The translations under genes and the position numbers were made by a program. From an uncultured Sphingomonadaceae bacterium (GTDB lineage: Bacteria > Pseudomonadota > Alphaproteobacteria > Sphingomonadales > Sphingomonadaceae), in NCBI GenBank assembly GCA_946479505.1, contig CAMLGC010000078.1, positions 1 to 11,893 on the forward strand: a DNA stretch of 11,893 nucleotides, given 5' to 3'. The notes under the pieces were generated by a model. It was not told the DNA's origin, made no database searches, and saw only the letters and a list, made by a program, of their open reading frames with translations. Positions 1 through 8,817 of the stretch are shown in pieces (positions within the stretch are counted from its first letter, which is position 1; each line of letters starts with the position of its first letter).

Positions 1-305
1 GGCTTGGCGAGATAATCGTCGGCGCCGGCGTCGAGCCCGGCGACCTTGTCCGACCAGCTATCGCGCGCGGTAAGCACGAGCACGGGCATCGCGCGCTCCT
101 CCTTGCGCCAGCGGTCGAGCACCGTCAGGCCATCGATTTCGGGCAACCCCAAATCGAGCACGACCGCGTCGTACGTCTCGGTCGAACCCAGGAAATGCCC
201 CTCCTCGCCATCGGTGGCGAGATCGATCGCATAGCCCGCGCCTTCGAGCGTGTTCTTGAGCTGCTGGCCCAGGCTCGGCTCATCCTCGACGATCAGAACG
301 CGCAT
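1..305 (-). CDS. OmpR/PhoP-family response regulator, receiver domain (partial, C-terminus off window)
   Basis: This is a two-component response regulator, presumably a transcription factor, cut by the left window edge. About 101 residues are visible and form a nearly complete receiver domain: the acidic cluster EDE at residues 7-9, phosphoacceptor D51 in VVLDLGLPEIDG, the switch threonine T79 in LVLTARD, and the conserved lysine K101 in DDYLAKP. The LDLGLP and GADDYLAKP patterns are typical of the OmpR/PhoP class, so a winged-helix DNA-binding domain is expected off-window but is not seen. The ATG at 303-305 is supported by a GGGGAG ribosome site at 311-316. It lies 38 bp after the PepSY gene on the same strand, so the two are probably co-transcribed. 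A partner sensor kinase would be expected further downstream, outside the window. Confidence 0.93.
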   Translation of the reverse strand, partial: MRVLIVEDEPSLGQQLKNTLEGAGYAIDLATDGEEGHFLGSTETYDAVVLDLGLPEIDGLTVLDRWRKEERAMPVLVLTARDSWSDKVAGLDAGADDYLAK

Positions 306-343
306 GCTGTCTCCCCGTTTTTCCGTCGTCGCAGTGGACTGGC

Positions 344-673
344 TCAGCGGTCGGTGCGGCCGATGATGCGGCCGGTGCGTCCGTCGACGTCCACCCAGAT
401 GACAACTCCATCGCGCAGGAACTTGAGCGTGTAAATGGCGCTGCCCGAATCGAAGACGAAGCCGATATAGCGCGCGCCCTCGATCGTCGGCGTCACGCGG
501 CGAACGATCTCGCGCAGCGGCAGGATGCGGCCGTCGCGGCGCGCCTCGAAGGCTTCGCGCTGGTCGTCGTGGCGGTGCTGCGCGTCGGGCGTTGGCTGGG
601 CGATTGCGGGCCCGGCAAGCGCCGACAGGGCGCAGAACGCTAACAGAACGACCATTCTCATGGCCTGTGGCAT
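344..673 (-). CDS. Secreted PepSY-domain protein
   Basis: This is a small exported protein of 109 residues (105 if the ATG at 659-661 is used). The N-terminus is a clear signal peptide: MRMVVLLAFCALSALAGPAIA, with a probable cleavage after AIA. The mature part has a charged stretch followed by a PepSY-like module: LREIVRRVTP, then a segment around YIGFVFD, YTLKFLRDG and VIWVDVDGRTGRII, the last being the usual end of that fold. PepSY domains occur in periplasmic proteins next to PhoP-type regulators, where a role in modulating the sensor or a protease is proposed but mostly unproven. The regulator follows 38 bp downstream, so this gene probably heads a three-gene signalling operon. No strong ribosome site distinguishes the ATG at 671-673 from the ones at 659-661 and 653-655, so the start is uncertain by up to six codons. 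Confidence 0.85.
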   Translation of the reverse strand: MPQAMRMVVLLAFCALSALAGPAIAQPTPDAQHRHDDQREAFEARRDGRILPLREIVRRVTPTIEGARYIGFVFDSGSAIYTLKFLRDGVVIWVDVDGRTGRIIGRTDR

Positions 674-762
674 AGCGATACTGCCTTGAATAGCCTATGA
701 ATGCACTGGTCATTCGCGCGCAACTTGCCGTTTGGGGCCGGGCGCCCTAGGGCACCGCCACC
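674..762. other. Divergent intergenic region between the PepSY gene and uup
   Basis: These 89 bp must hold the promoters for the PepSY/response-regulator pair (minus) and uup (plus). No convincing -35/-10 pair is visible on either strand; TTGAAT at 686-691 has only a poor -10 partner. Close to uup there are two overlapping perfect palindromes, GGGCGCCC at 740-747 and GCCCTAGGGC at 744-753. The AGGG inside the second one is also the only ribosome-site-like sequence before uup. Confidence 0.5.
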
Positions 763-2541
<1,779 letters not shown>

Positions 2542-2550
2542 GCGGAGGCG

Positions 2551-3360
2551 TTACAATGCCTTCCCGTTCCGCCCCGCCAGGTCGACGACATATTGCCACG
2601 CCACGCGCCCCGACCGGCTGCCGCGGCGCGTGGCCCAGGCGATCGCTTCGTGCGGGTCGAAGGGGAGGCCGTGCGCCTCTGCATAGCCCTGGACCATCGC
2701 GAGATAGCCGTCCTGGTCGACGACGTGGAAGCCGAGGCTGAGCCCGAACCGGTCGGCAAGCGCGAGGTGATTGTCGACTGCATCGCGCGGGTTGATCGCG
2801 CTTTCCTGCTCGGCGATATCGCGCGGCACGAGGTGGCGCCGGTTCGAGGTGACCAACAGCCGCGCGTTGGCAGGCCGCGCCTCGGCGCCGCCTTCGAGCA
2901 TCGAGCGCAGCGCGCGCGCATCTCCCGCCGCGTCGAAGCCGAGATCGTCGATGAAGAGGGCAAAGGCGCGCCTCACGGGGGCGATCGCATCGAACAGCGC
3001 CGGCAGGGCGTCGAGCCGATGCGTCACCACCTCGATCAGCGCGAGGCCGCCGCCTTCGGCCTGAACCGCCGCCACCGCGCTCTTGACCAGCGCCGACTTG
3101 CCCGTCCCGCGGGCACCCCATAGCAGCACGTCCTGCGCGGCATGGCCCGCCGCCAGCCGTTCGAGGTTCGCGACCAGTGCCGCTTTCTGCATCTCGACCC
3201 CGCGCAGCATGTCGAGCGGCAGCGGTGCGAAGTGGCGCGCCGCGGCCAGCCCACCGCCGCGCCATACATAGGCGGGGTGCGCGAGCGGATCGGCCGGCGC
3301 GGGGGGCGGTGGCGCAAGCCGCTCGAGCGCGGCGGCGATGCGGTCGATCGGGTCGGTCAT
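2551..3360 (-). CDS. DUF815-type AAA family ATPase
   Basis: This is a predicted cytoplasmic P-loop ATPase of 269 residues with no signal peptide or membrane segment. Visible motifs are Walker A GARGTGKS at 82-89, Walker B FALFIDDLGF with D138/D139, a sensor-1-like LLVTSN ending at N173, and ADRFGLSLGF near 202-211. The region before the P-loop (LRGVEMQKAALVANLERL) and these motifs match the DUF815 family, whose biochemical role is not established. An in-frame GTG lies two codons upstream (3364-3366), but GGGTAGG at 3369-3375 is spaced 8 nt from the ATG and only 2 nt from the GTG, so the ATG is chosen. It is the last gene of the minus-strand run, 38 bp after the TPR gene, with no terminator seen between, so read-through from the exopolysaccharide operon is plausible. 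A housekeeping gene that merely sits there is equally possible. Confidence 0.88.
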   Translation of the reverse strand: MTDPIDRIAAALERLAPPPPAPADPLAHPAYVWRGGGLAAARHFAPLPLDMLRGVEMQKAALVANLERLAAGHAAQDVLLWGARGTGKSALVKSAVAAVQAEGGGLALIEVVTHRLDALPALFDAIAPVRRAFALFIDDLGFDAAGDARALRSMLEGGAEARPANARLLVTSNRRHLVPRDIAEQESAINPRDAVDNHLALADRFGLSLGFHVVDQDGYLAMVQGYAEAHGLPFDPHEAIAWATRRGSRSGRVAWQYVVDLAGRNGKAL

Positions 3361-3368
3361 CGGCACGG

Positions 3369-3375
3369 CCTACCC
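3369..3375 (-). promoter_or_regulatory. Ribosome binding site deciding the DUF815 ATPase start
   Basis: On the minus strand this reads GGGTAGG. It is 8 nt from the ATG at 3358-3360 but only 2 nt from the in-frame GTG at 3364-3366, which favours the ATG. Confidence 0.55.
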
Positions 3376-3398
3376 AAACCAGCGGCGAACGTCATGCC

Positions 3399-5429
3399 CT
3401 AGCGTGCGGCCTCGGCCCGTTCCAGATGCGCCCGCAGCCCCGGATGACCTGGTGCGGTCGCGACCGCCTGGCGAAGGATCTGGCGCGCCCCGGCGCGATC
3501 GCCGGCCTTGAACAGCGCCCAGCCATAGGCGTCGGCGATCGCGGGATTGAGCGGCTGGAGCCGATGTGCGGCGGCGGTGAGCGCGCGCGCTTTCTCGAAA
3601 TCGCCGCGGCCGAGATATGCCGAGCCGAGTTCGCCCAGCAGCACCGCATCGCGATCGCCGAGGGTTCGGCGCAGCCCGTCGAGCGTGCCGATCGCCGCCT
3701 CCGACCTGCCGGCCGCGAGCTGCCATTCGGCGGTCAGCCGCCGGGCGTCGATGCTCTGCGGGTTCTGCGAAAGATACAGGGCGAGCGTGCGGGCCGCTTC
3801 GGCCCGGCGGCCGGTGTCATCCAAAGCGGTCACCAGACGAAGCATGGTCGCCTCGTCGAAGCGCAGGTCGGCGGCCCGCGCATAGGCGGCGGCGGCATCC
3901 CCGGAGCGACCCATGCCCGCCAGCACATCGCCGACGAGGAGCTGGGCCGCCGGCGCGCCGGGTGCAATGCGGGCGAGTCGCCGCGCCTCCGCGAGCGCAT
4001 CGTCGATTCGTCCGGTCTCGATCAGGCCGCGAATGTAATCGACCGCGGCCTGCGGATCGCCCGGCGCATCGGCGACCGCCGCGCCGAGCACGGCGAGGCT
4101 CTCGTCTGTGCCGAACGGCGCCGGGTCGCCGCGCCCGGGCGCAGCCGCGCGATCGAGATATCGCCCCGCCCAGTCGCGCTTGCCGATCGCCTCGAAGGCG
4201 CGGGCCGTCAGCGCGAGCGTGTAGCTGTCGGCATCGGCGCGCATCGCCGCGGGCTGGAGCGCGTCGAGCGCGCCCTTGGCGTCGCCCGAGCGGAGCAGCG
4301 CCGCACCGAGCAGCCGCCGCGCCGTGAGATTGTACGGTTGCAACCCCACCAGCTCGCGCCACTGCGCGATCGCCTGCTCGGTCGCGCCGTCGCGATAATC
4401 GAGCATCCCGCCGAGCAGCAGCACCGCAGGCATGCCGTCGAGCGCGCCGCCGGTCTTCTGGAGCAGCGCGCGTGCGAGATCGAAATGGCGCGCGCGCGCC
4501 GCGAGCACGGCTTGCAGATAATAAGCGCGCGGATCGGCGGGATCGGCGGCGATCGCGCGCCGCGTCGTCGCCAGCATGTCCCGATAGCGGCCGAGATCGC
4601 CCAATGTGGCGGCGGATTCGACGAGCGCGTCGACATCTGCGGGGTCGCGCTTCAACGCCGCCTTGAACCACGGCAGCGACGCCACCAGCCCGTATTGCGC
4701 GCGTACCAATGTCCCGCGCAGCACCGCCGCGCCGGGAGTGGCGGCGTCGATCGCCATCGCATGTGCCGCGGCCTTGATCGCCCCCCCCAGATCGCCTGCC
4801 TGCCGACGGATCGCGCCCAGGTCGCCCCAGGCCGCAGCGTGGGCGTCGTCTAGCAGCGGCGCGAGCGCATCCTGCGCTGCGCCATAGTCGCCCTGCGCCG
4901 CCAGCGCGCGGGCGCTGACGCGTGTGGCATAGCCGGCATAACGCGGCGGCGCCTGCGCGGCTTCGGCGAGCGCGCGATCCGGGTCGTCCTGAAGCAGCCA
5001 CGCATCCGCACGCAGGTGGTGCGCGCGTGCAGGCGCGAATCCATTGTCGAGCGCGCGCGCGAGCTCCGCCTCCGCGGCCTCGCCATCGCCTTGCGCAAGA
5101 TACAGCCGCCCGAGCAGCGCATGGGCGAGCCCCCAGCCGCTGTCGGCCTTCGCCGCCGCCCGGGCGGCCGCAACCGCGTCGCTCACATCGCCGCGACCGA
5201 ACGATGCCAGGCTGCGCTTGAGCGCGTCGCTTGCTGCGTCACGATCGGGCGCGGGCTCGGGCCGCGGCGCGACGGCATAGACCAGCGCGGCCAGCAGCAC
5301 CGCGGTCGCGAGCACGAGCACGAGGGTCGCGCGCCGCGACAGCCGCCGCCGACGCTTGCCGTCCCTCCCGGTCCACCGCCGTCGTCGGTGCGGCGGGGAG
5401 GCGGGCGCAACGCTCGCCCGGTCAAGCAT
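3399..5429 (-). CDS. prsT: Membrane-anchored tetratricopeptide repeat protein in the PrsT position of an XrtA/PEP-CTERM locus
   Basis: The protein has 676 residues. The N-terminus is short and very basic (RRRR at 15-18 and KRRRR at 25-29), followed by one hydrophobic helix at about 34-54 and then an Ala/Leu/Arg-rich helical solenoid to the end. TPR-like units with A-x-G-x-x-x-x-A spacing are clear at 88-170 and again near the C-terminus (LGSAYLGRGDFEKARAL, then AYGWALFKAGDRAGARQIL). The positive-inside pattern predicts a cytoplasmic N-terminus with the repeats in the periplasm. There is no lipobox, whereas the PEP-CTERM TPR protein family (PrsT) is usually described as a longer lipoprotein. 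The symbol therefore rests mainly on gene order and could be withheld. The start ATG (5427-5429) overlaps the prsR stop by 8 bp (ATGCTTGA), which implies translational coupling. A role as scaffold for polysaccharide or surface-protein assembly is inference. Confidence 0.85.
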   Translation of the reverse strand: MLDRASVAPASPPHRRRRWTGRDGKRRRRLSRRATLVLVLATAVLLAALVYAVAPRPEPAPDRDAASDALKRSLASFGRGDVSDAVAAARAAAKADSGWGLAHALLGRLYLAQGDGEAAEAELARALDNGFAPARAHHLRADAWLLQDDPDRALAEAAQAPPRYAGYATRVSARALAAQGDYGAAQDALAPLLDDAHAAAWGDLGAIRRQAGDLGGAIKAAAHAMAIDAATPGAAVLRGTLVRAQYGLVASLPWFKAALKRDPADVDALVESAATLGDLGRYRDMLATTRRAIAADPADPRAYYLQAVLAARARHFDLARALLQKTGGALDGMPAVLLLGGMLDYRDGATEQAIAQWRELVGLQPYNLTARRLLGAALLRSGDAKGALDALQPAAMRADADSYTLALTARAFEAIGKRDWAGRYLDRAAAPGRGDPAPFGTDESLAVLGAAVADAPGDPQAAVDYIRGLIETGRIDDALAEARRLARIAPGAPAAQLLVGDVLAGMGRSGDAAAAYARAADLRFDEATMLRLVTALDDTGRRAEAARTLALYLSQNPQSIDARRLTAEWQLAAGRSEAAIGTLDGLRRTLGDRDAVLLGELGSAYLGRGDFEKARALTAAAHRLQPLNPAIADAYGWALFKAGDRAGARQILRQAVATAPGHPGLRAHLERAEAAR

Positions 5430-6774
5430 GAAGGTCGTAATTCTTGAGCAGGTCGTACAGCGTCGGCCGGCTGATCCCGAGCAGTTTGGCGGTGTTCGAG
5501 ATATTGCCTTCGGCGCGCGCGAGCGCGTGCCGGATCGTCTTGCGGTCGGCGCGCTCGCGCGCGGCCTTGAGGTTGATCGGCACGTCCTCGTCGCCCGCAT
5601 CGAGGTCGAGGTCGGCCGCGCTTACCGACTTGCCATCCGCCATGATGACCGCGCGCTTCATCCGGTTCTCGAGCTCGCGGACGTTGCCCGGCCAGCCCCA
5701 CGCGTCGATCGCCGCGCGCGCGTCGGCCGAAAGTGCGGCCGCCTGACTATGCATCGCGCGCGCGTATTTCTTGAGGAAATGCTTCGCGAGCAGCCCCGCG
5801 TCGCCCGGCCGCTCGGCGAGCGAGGGGATTCGCACCACGATTTCGGCGAGCCGATAATAGAGATCGTCGCGAAAGCGCCCGTCGGCGACCATCGCGTCGA
5901 CATCCTGATGCGTCGCGCACACGATCCGCGTGTCGACGGGAATGGCTTGCCGCCCCCCGATCCGCTCGATCACGCGCTCCTGGAGGAACCGCAGCAGCTT
6001 GACCTGGAGCGCGAGCGGAATGTCGCCCACCTCGTCGAGGAACAGCGTGCCGCCCGCCGCCTGCTCGATCTTGCCGATCACGGTCTTCACCGCGCCGGTG
6101 AACGCGCCCTTTTCGTGCCCGAACAGTTCGCTTTCGAGCAAGGTCTCGGGAATCGCGGCGCAATTGATCGCGACGAACGCGCCCTTGGCTCGGGGGCTCG
6201 CCTCGTGCAGCCCGCGCGCGAGCAGCTCCTTGCCCGTGCCGCTCGCGCCCAGCAGCATGACCGACACGTCGGCGGCGGCGACGCGCTCGATCGTGCGCAT
6301 CACCTTGAGCATCTCGGGCGCGCCGGTGATGATCCCGCCAAGCCCCTCCGCCGCATCGCCGCGCTCTGCAAGCCGCCGGTTCTCGGACTCGAGCGCCTGG
6401 ACGTGGAAGGCGCGCGCGACGATCAGCCCCAGCGCATCGATATCGATCGGCTTCTGGTAGAAATCCCATGCCCCTTCCGCGATCGCGCGCAGCGCGCTCT
6501 CGCGCGCGCCGTGCCCCGAAGCAACGATCACCTTGGTATCGGGCTTGAGCGCCAGCATTTCGGCGAGCGTGGCGAAGCCCTCGCTGACCCCGTCGGGATC
6601 GGGCGGCAGCCCCAGATCGAGCGTCACCACATCGGGTTCTTCGGCACGCAGCGCGTCGATCGCGCTTGCCCGGTCGCCCGCGACGATCACCTGGTAATCG
6701 TCATACGCCCAGCGGAGCTGGCGCTGGAGCCCGAGATCGTCCTCGACGATGAGCAGCTTGCGCGTTGCGCTCAT
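5422..6774 (-). CDS. prsR: PEP-CTERM-box response regulator PrsR (NtrC-type sigma-54 activator)
   Basis: This is a 450-residue cytoplasmic transcription activator with three domains. The receiver (about 5-125) has the acidic cluster E11-D12-D13, phosphoacceptor D53 and K108; after D53 comes LGLPPDPDGVSEGF, an insertion typical of the PrsR subfamily. The AAA+ sigma-54 interaction domain (about 148-375) has Walker A GASGTGKE at 176-183, an intact GAFTGA loop at 223-228, Walker B FLDE with D247/E248, and the arginines of RFRDDLYYRL near 300-309. The Fis-type helix-turn-helix is GNISNTAKLLGISRPTLYDL at 423-442. All residues needed to contact and remodel sigma-54 polymerase are present. The start overlaps the prsK stop by 4 bp (ATGA) and has a strong GGGAGAGG ribosome site at 6779-6786. 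In PEP-CTERM genomes this regulator, phosphorylated by PrsK, controls surface-protein and exopolysaccharide promoters. Confidence 0.95.
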   Translation of the reverse strand: MSATRKLLIVEDDLGLQRQLRWAYDDYQVIVAGDRASAIDALRAEEPDVVTLDLGLPPDPDGVSEGFATLAEMLALKPDTKVIVASGHGARESALRAIAEGAWDFYQKPIDIDALGLIVARAFHVQALESENRRLAERGDAAEGLGGIITGAPEMLKVMRTIERVAAADVSVMLLGASGTGKELLARGLHEASPRAKGAFVAINCAAIPETLLESELFGHEKGAFTGAVKTVIGKIEQAAGGTLFLDEVGDIPLALQVKLLRFLQERVIERIGGRQAIPVDTRIVCATHQDVDAMVADGRFRDDLYYRLAEIVVRIPSLAERPGDAGLLAKHFLKKYARAMHSQAAALSADARAAIDAWGWPGNVRELENRMKRAVIMADGKSVSAADLDLDAGDEDVPINLKAARERADRKTIRHALARAEGNISNTAKLLGISRPTLYDLLKNYDLHA

Positions 6775-8810
6775 GCTGCCTCTCCCAGCGCGATGCGGCG
6801 TGCGGCGGGCAAGGTCACGCGGAAGCGGGTGCCTTCGCCCTCGCGGCTCGCCACCGTCACGTCGCCGTCCATCGCGACCGCAAGCTGGCGCGCCTCGAAC
6901 GCACCGATCCCGAACCCGTCGGGCTTGGACGAGACGAACGGCCTGAACAGCCGATCGCGCACGAAGGCCGGAGACATGCCGCACCCGGTATCGAGCACGT
7001 CTATGGCGACCCGCTCGCCGTCGGTCGAAACCGCGAGCGTCACCGGGGCCGCCACCGGGCTCGCCTCGATCGCGTTCTGGACGAGGTGTCCGAGCACCAG
7101 CTCGAGCCGGCCCGGATCGGCGCAGGCGACCGCCTCGCGCGCGCCCAGGCACACGATCGGATGCTGCGCCCGCCGTCCCGCCGCGACCCGCTCGACGAGC
7201 GGCATCACCCCGATCGCCATCGGCGGGTCGACGCGCACCGAATGATGCTGCGACAGCCGCGCGAGCAGGTCGTTCATCTTGCCCGCCGATTCCTTCAACG
7301 TCGCGATCATGTCGGCGCGGAAATCGGGATTGTCGGCGTGGCGTTCGGCGTTGCGGGCGACGAGGGTCAACTGGCTCACCAGATTCTTGATGTCGTGAAG
7401 GATGAAGGCGAAGCGGCGGTTGAACTCGTCGAAACGCTGCGCCTCGGCGAGTGCTCGCTGCGCGCGCGATTCGGCGAGATAGCTCGCGACCTGTCGCCCG
7501 GAGATGCGCAGCAGATCGAAATCCTCCCAGTCGAGCGCACGCGTCAGCGGCGGCCGCGCGAGCACGATCACGCCGGCCAGCGCATTGAAATGGACGAGCG
7601 GCACCAGCACCCAGGCCTCCGCCCGGTCGAGCATCCACATCGGCACGCTCGCCAGCTCCTCGGCCTCTCCGCGCCCGTCGCGCAGCCGATCGAGCTCGAC
7701 GATCCGCCCGCTCGCCGCCAGAAACCGCGCCAGCGCCGCGTCGCCCGCGCCGGCGGCGATCGCGTCGGCGGGCCAGTTCCAGATCGCGCCGAAGCCGAGT
7801 CCTGCCTCCTCGGGCACGAGCAGCAGCCCGCCGGGCGAATCGGTCAGGTCCGCGATGGCCTTGACGATGCGTTCGTCGAGCGGCGCGGCGTCGGCATCGG
7901 GGCGCCCCAGCGTGTCGGTGAAGCGCACCCATTCGGCCCTGTAATCGTACCGGTGGCGGAACAGGTGCTTGGCGAGCTTGACCTTGATCCACGCGCGCAA
8001 CCACGGGCTCGACAACAAGGTCAATGTCGCCGCGGTCGATCCGAAAACGAACGCGGTCTGCACGATTCGCGCATGAACGCCGCCCCACGCCGCGATGGCG
8101 GTGGTCGCCAGCGCCATCGACAGCACGTAGAGCGCGACGCCTGCGAGCGATAGCGACTGGTAGGCGACCGTGCGCGAGACCCGAAGCGTCCAGTCGCCGT
8201 TGCGATGCACCGCCAGCGCGAAGACGGGGGCGAGCACCGCCATCGCGAAGCCGCGCACCGCGATCAGCCCGCTCTGCCACGAAAGCTCGACATAGGCCCC
8301 CGCCGCAAGCAGCAGATCGGCAAGCCACAGCGCCGCCAGCGCGACGACCACCAGCCGGATGCCGTCGCGCGCTCCGGGCGATACCGCGGCGTAAAGATGA
8401 TGCACCAGCACCAGCGCCGACACCGCGACCATCATGCGCAGCACCAGCCGCACATTGTCGAAGGTGGGGGAGGGCGGGGCGGCCGAAAGCAGCAGCCCCG
8501 CGATCACGATCAGCGCGACGACCGCATAGACGCCCATGATCGCCGCCTCGTCGGCCGGTCGGTCGCGCCGGACGAGCGCATACATGAAGCCGAGCCAGGC
8601 GAGATTACGCAGCGATTCGGTAACGCGCGGCGCGACCTCGCCCGGGTCGATCCCGGCGGTCGCGAGCGCCCACAGCCCCGTCATGCCGAGCGCAATCAAA
8701 AAGGCGAACCGCGGCAGCCCCCCCGCTGCGCGCCGCACCTGCGACGACGCCAGCACCGCGAACAGCAAGGCCGCCAGCGCATGTCCCCACAGGATGAGCG
8801 ACTGGGTCAT
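6771..8810 (-). CDS. prsK: XrtA/PEP-CTERM system histidine kinase PrsK
   Basis: This is an inner-membrane sensor kinase of 679 residues. The first 270 residues carry about eight or nine hydrophobic helices (for example 5-25, 34-51, 91-111, 121-141, 151-172, 180-202, 217-240, 247-268). A GAF-like region follows at about 310-445. The dimerisation/phosphotransfer helix is FNRRFAFILHDIKNLVSQLT, with H472 as phosphoacceptor. The ATPase domain has the N box HLVQNAIEAS (N579), G1 DTGCGM at 607-612 and a G2-like GFGIGAFEAR at 632-641. This architecture and the H-box wording match the PrsK family. The coding frame stays open upstream, but the ATG at 8808-8810 is the sensible start: it is 7 bp after the sugar transferase stop, with AGAGG at 8815-8819, and gives the expected length. 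It is coupled to prsR by an ATGA overlap. The long hydrophobic N-terminus suggests sensing in or at the membrane; the signal is unknown. Confidence 0.95.
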   Translation of the reverse strand: MTQSLILWGHALAALLFAVLASSQVRRAAGGLPRFAFLIALGMTGLWALATAGIDPGEVAPRVTESLRNLAWLGFMYALVRRDRPADEAAIMGVYAVVALIVIAGLLLSAAPPSPTFDNVRLVLRMMVAVSALVLVHHLYAAVSPGARDGIRLVVVALAALWLADLLLAAGAYVELSWQSGLIAVRGFAMAVLAPVFALAVHRNGDWTLRVSRTVAYQSLSLAGVALYVLSMALATTAIAAWGGVHARIVQTAFVFGSTAATLTLLSSPWLRAWIKVKLAKHLFRHRYDYRAEWVRFTDTLGRPDADAAPLDERIVKAIADLTDSPGGLLLVPEEAGLGFGAIWNWPADAIAAGAGDAALARFLAASGRIVELDRLRDGRGEAEELASVPMWMLDRAEAWVLVPLVHFNALAGVIVLARPPLTRALDWEDFDLLRISGRQVASYLAESRAQRALAEAQRFDEFNRRFAFILHDIKNLVSQLTLVARNAERHADNPDFRADMIATLKESAGKMNDLLARLSQHHSVRVDPPMAIGVMPLVERVAAGRRAQHPIVCLGAREAVACADPGRLELVLGHLVQNAIEASPVAAPVTLAVSTDGERVAIDVLDTGCGMSPAFVRDRLFRPFVSSKPDGFGIGAFEARQLAVAMDGDVTVASREGEGTRFRVTLPAARRIALGEAA

Positions 8811-8817
8811 CGTGCCT

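Noticed and set aside
707..722. GG-N10-GC spacing upstream of uup resembling a sigma-54 promoter.
   Set aside because: Only the GG and GC pairs and a few neighbours match the consensus; the -12 element reads GCGCA instead of TTGCA. Such spacing is expected by chance in GC-rich DNA, and uup is not a likely sigma-54 target.
5356..7245. Long plus-strand open frame opposite prsR/prsT (629 codons).
   Set aside because: It is antisense to clear catalytic motifs of PrsR and prsK's end, with low-complexity Arg/His/Asp composition and no domain. High GC at third positions produces such frames.
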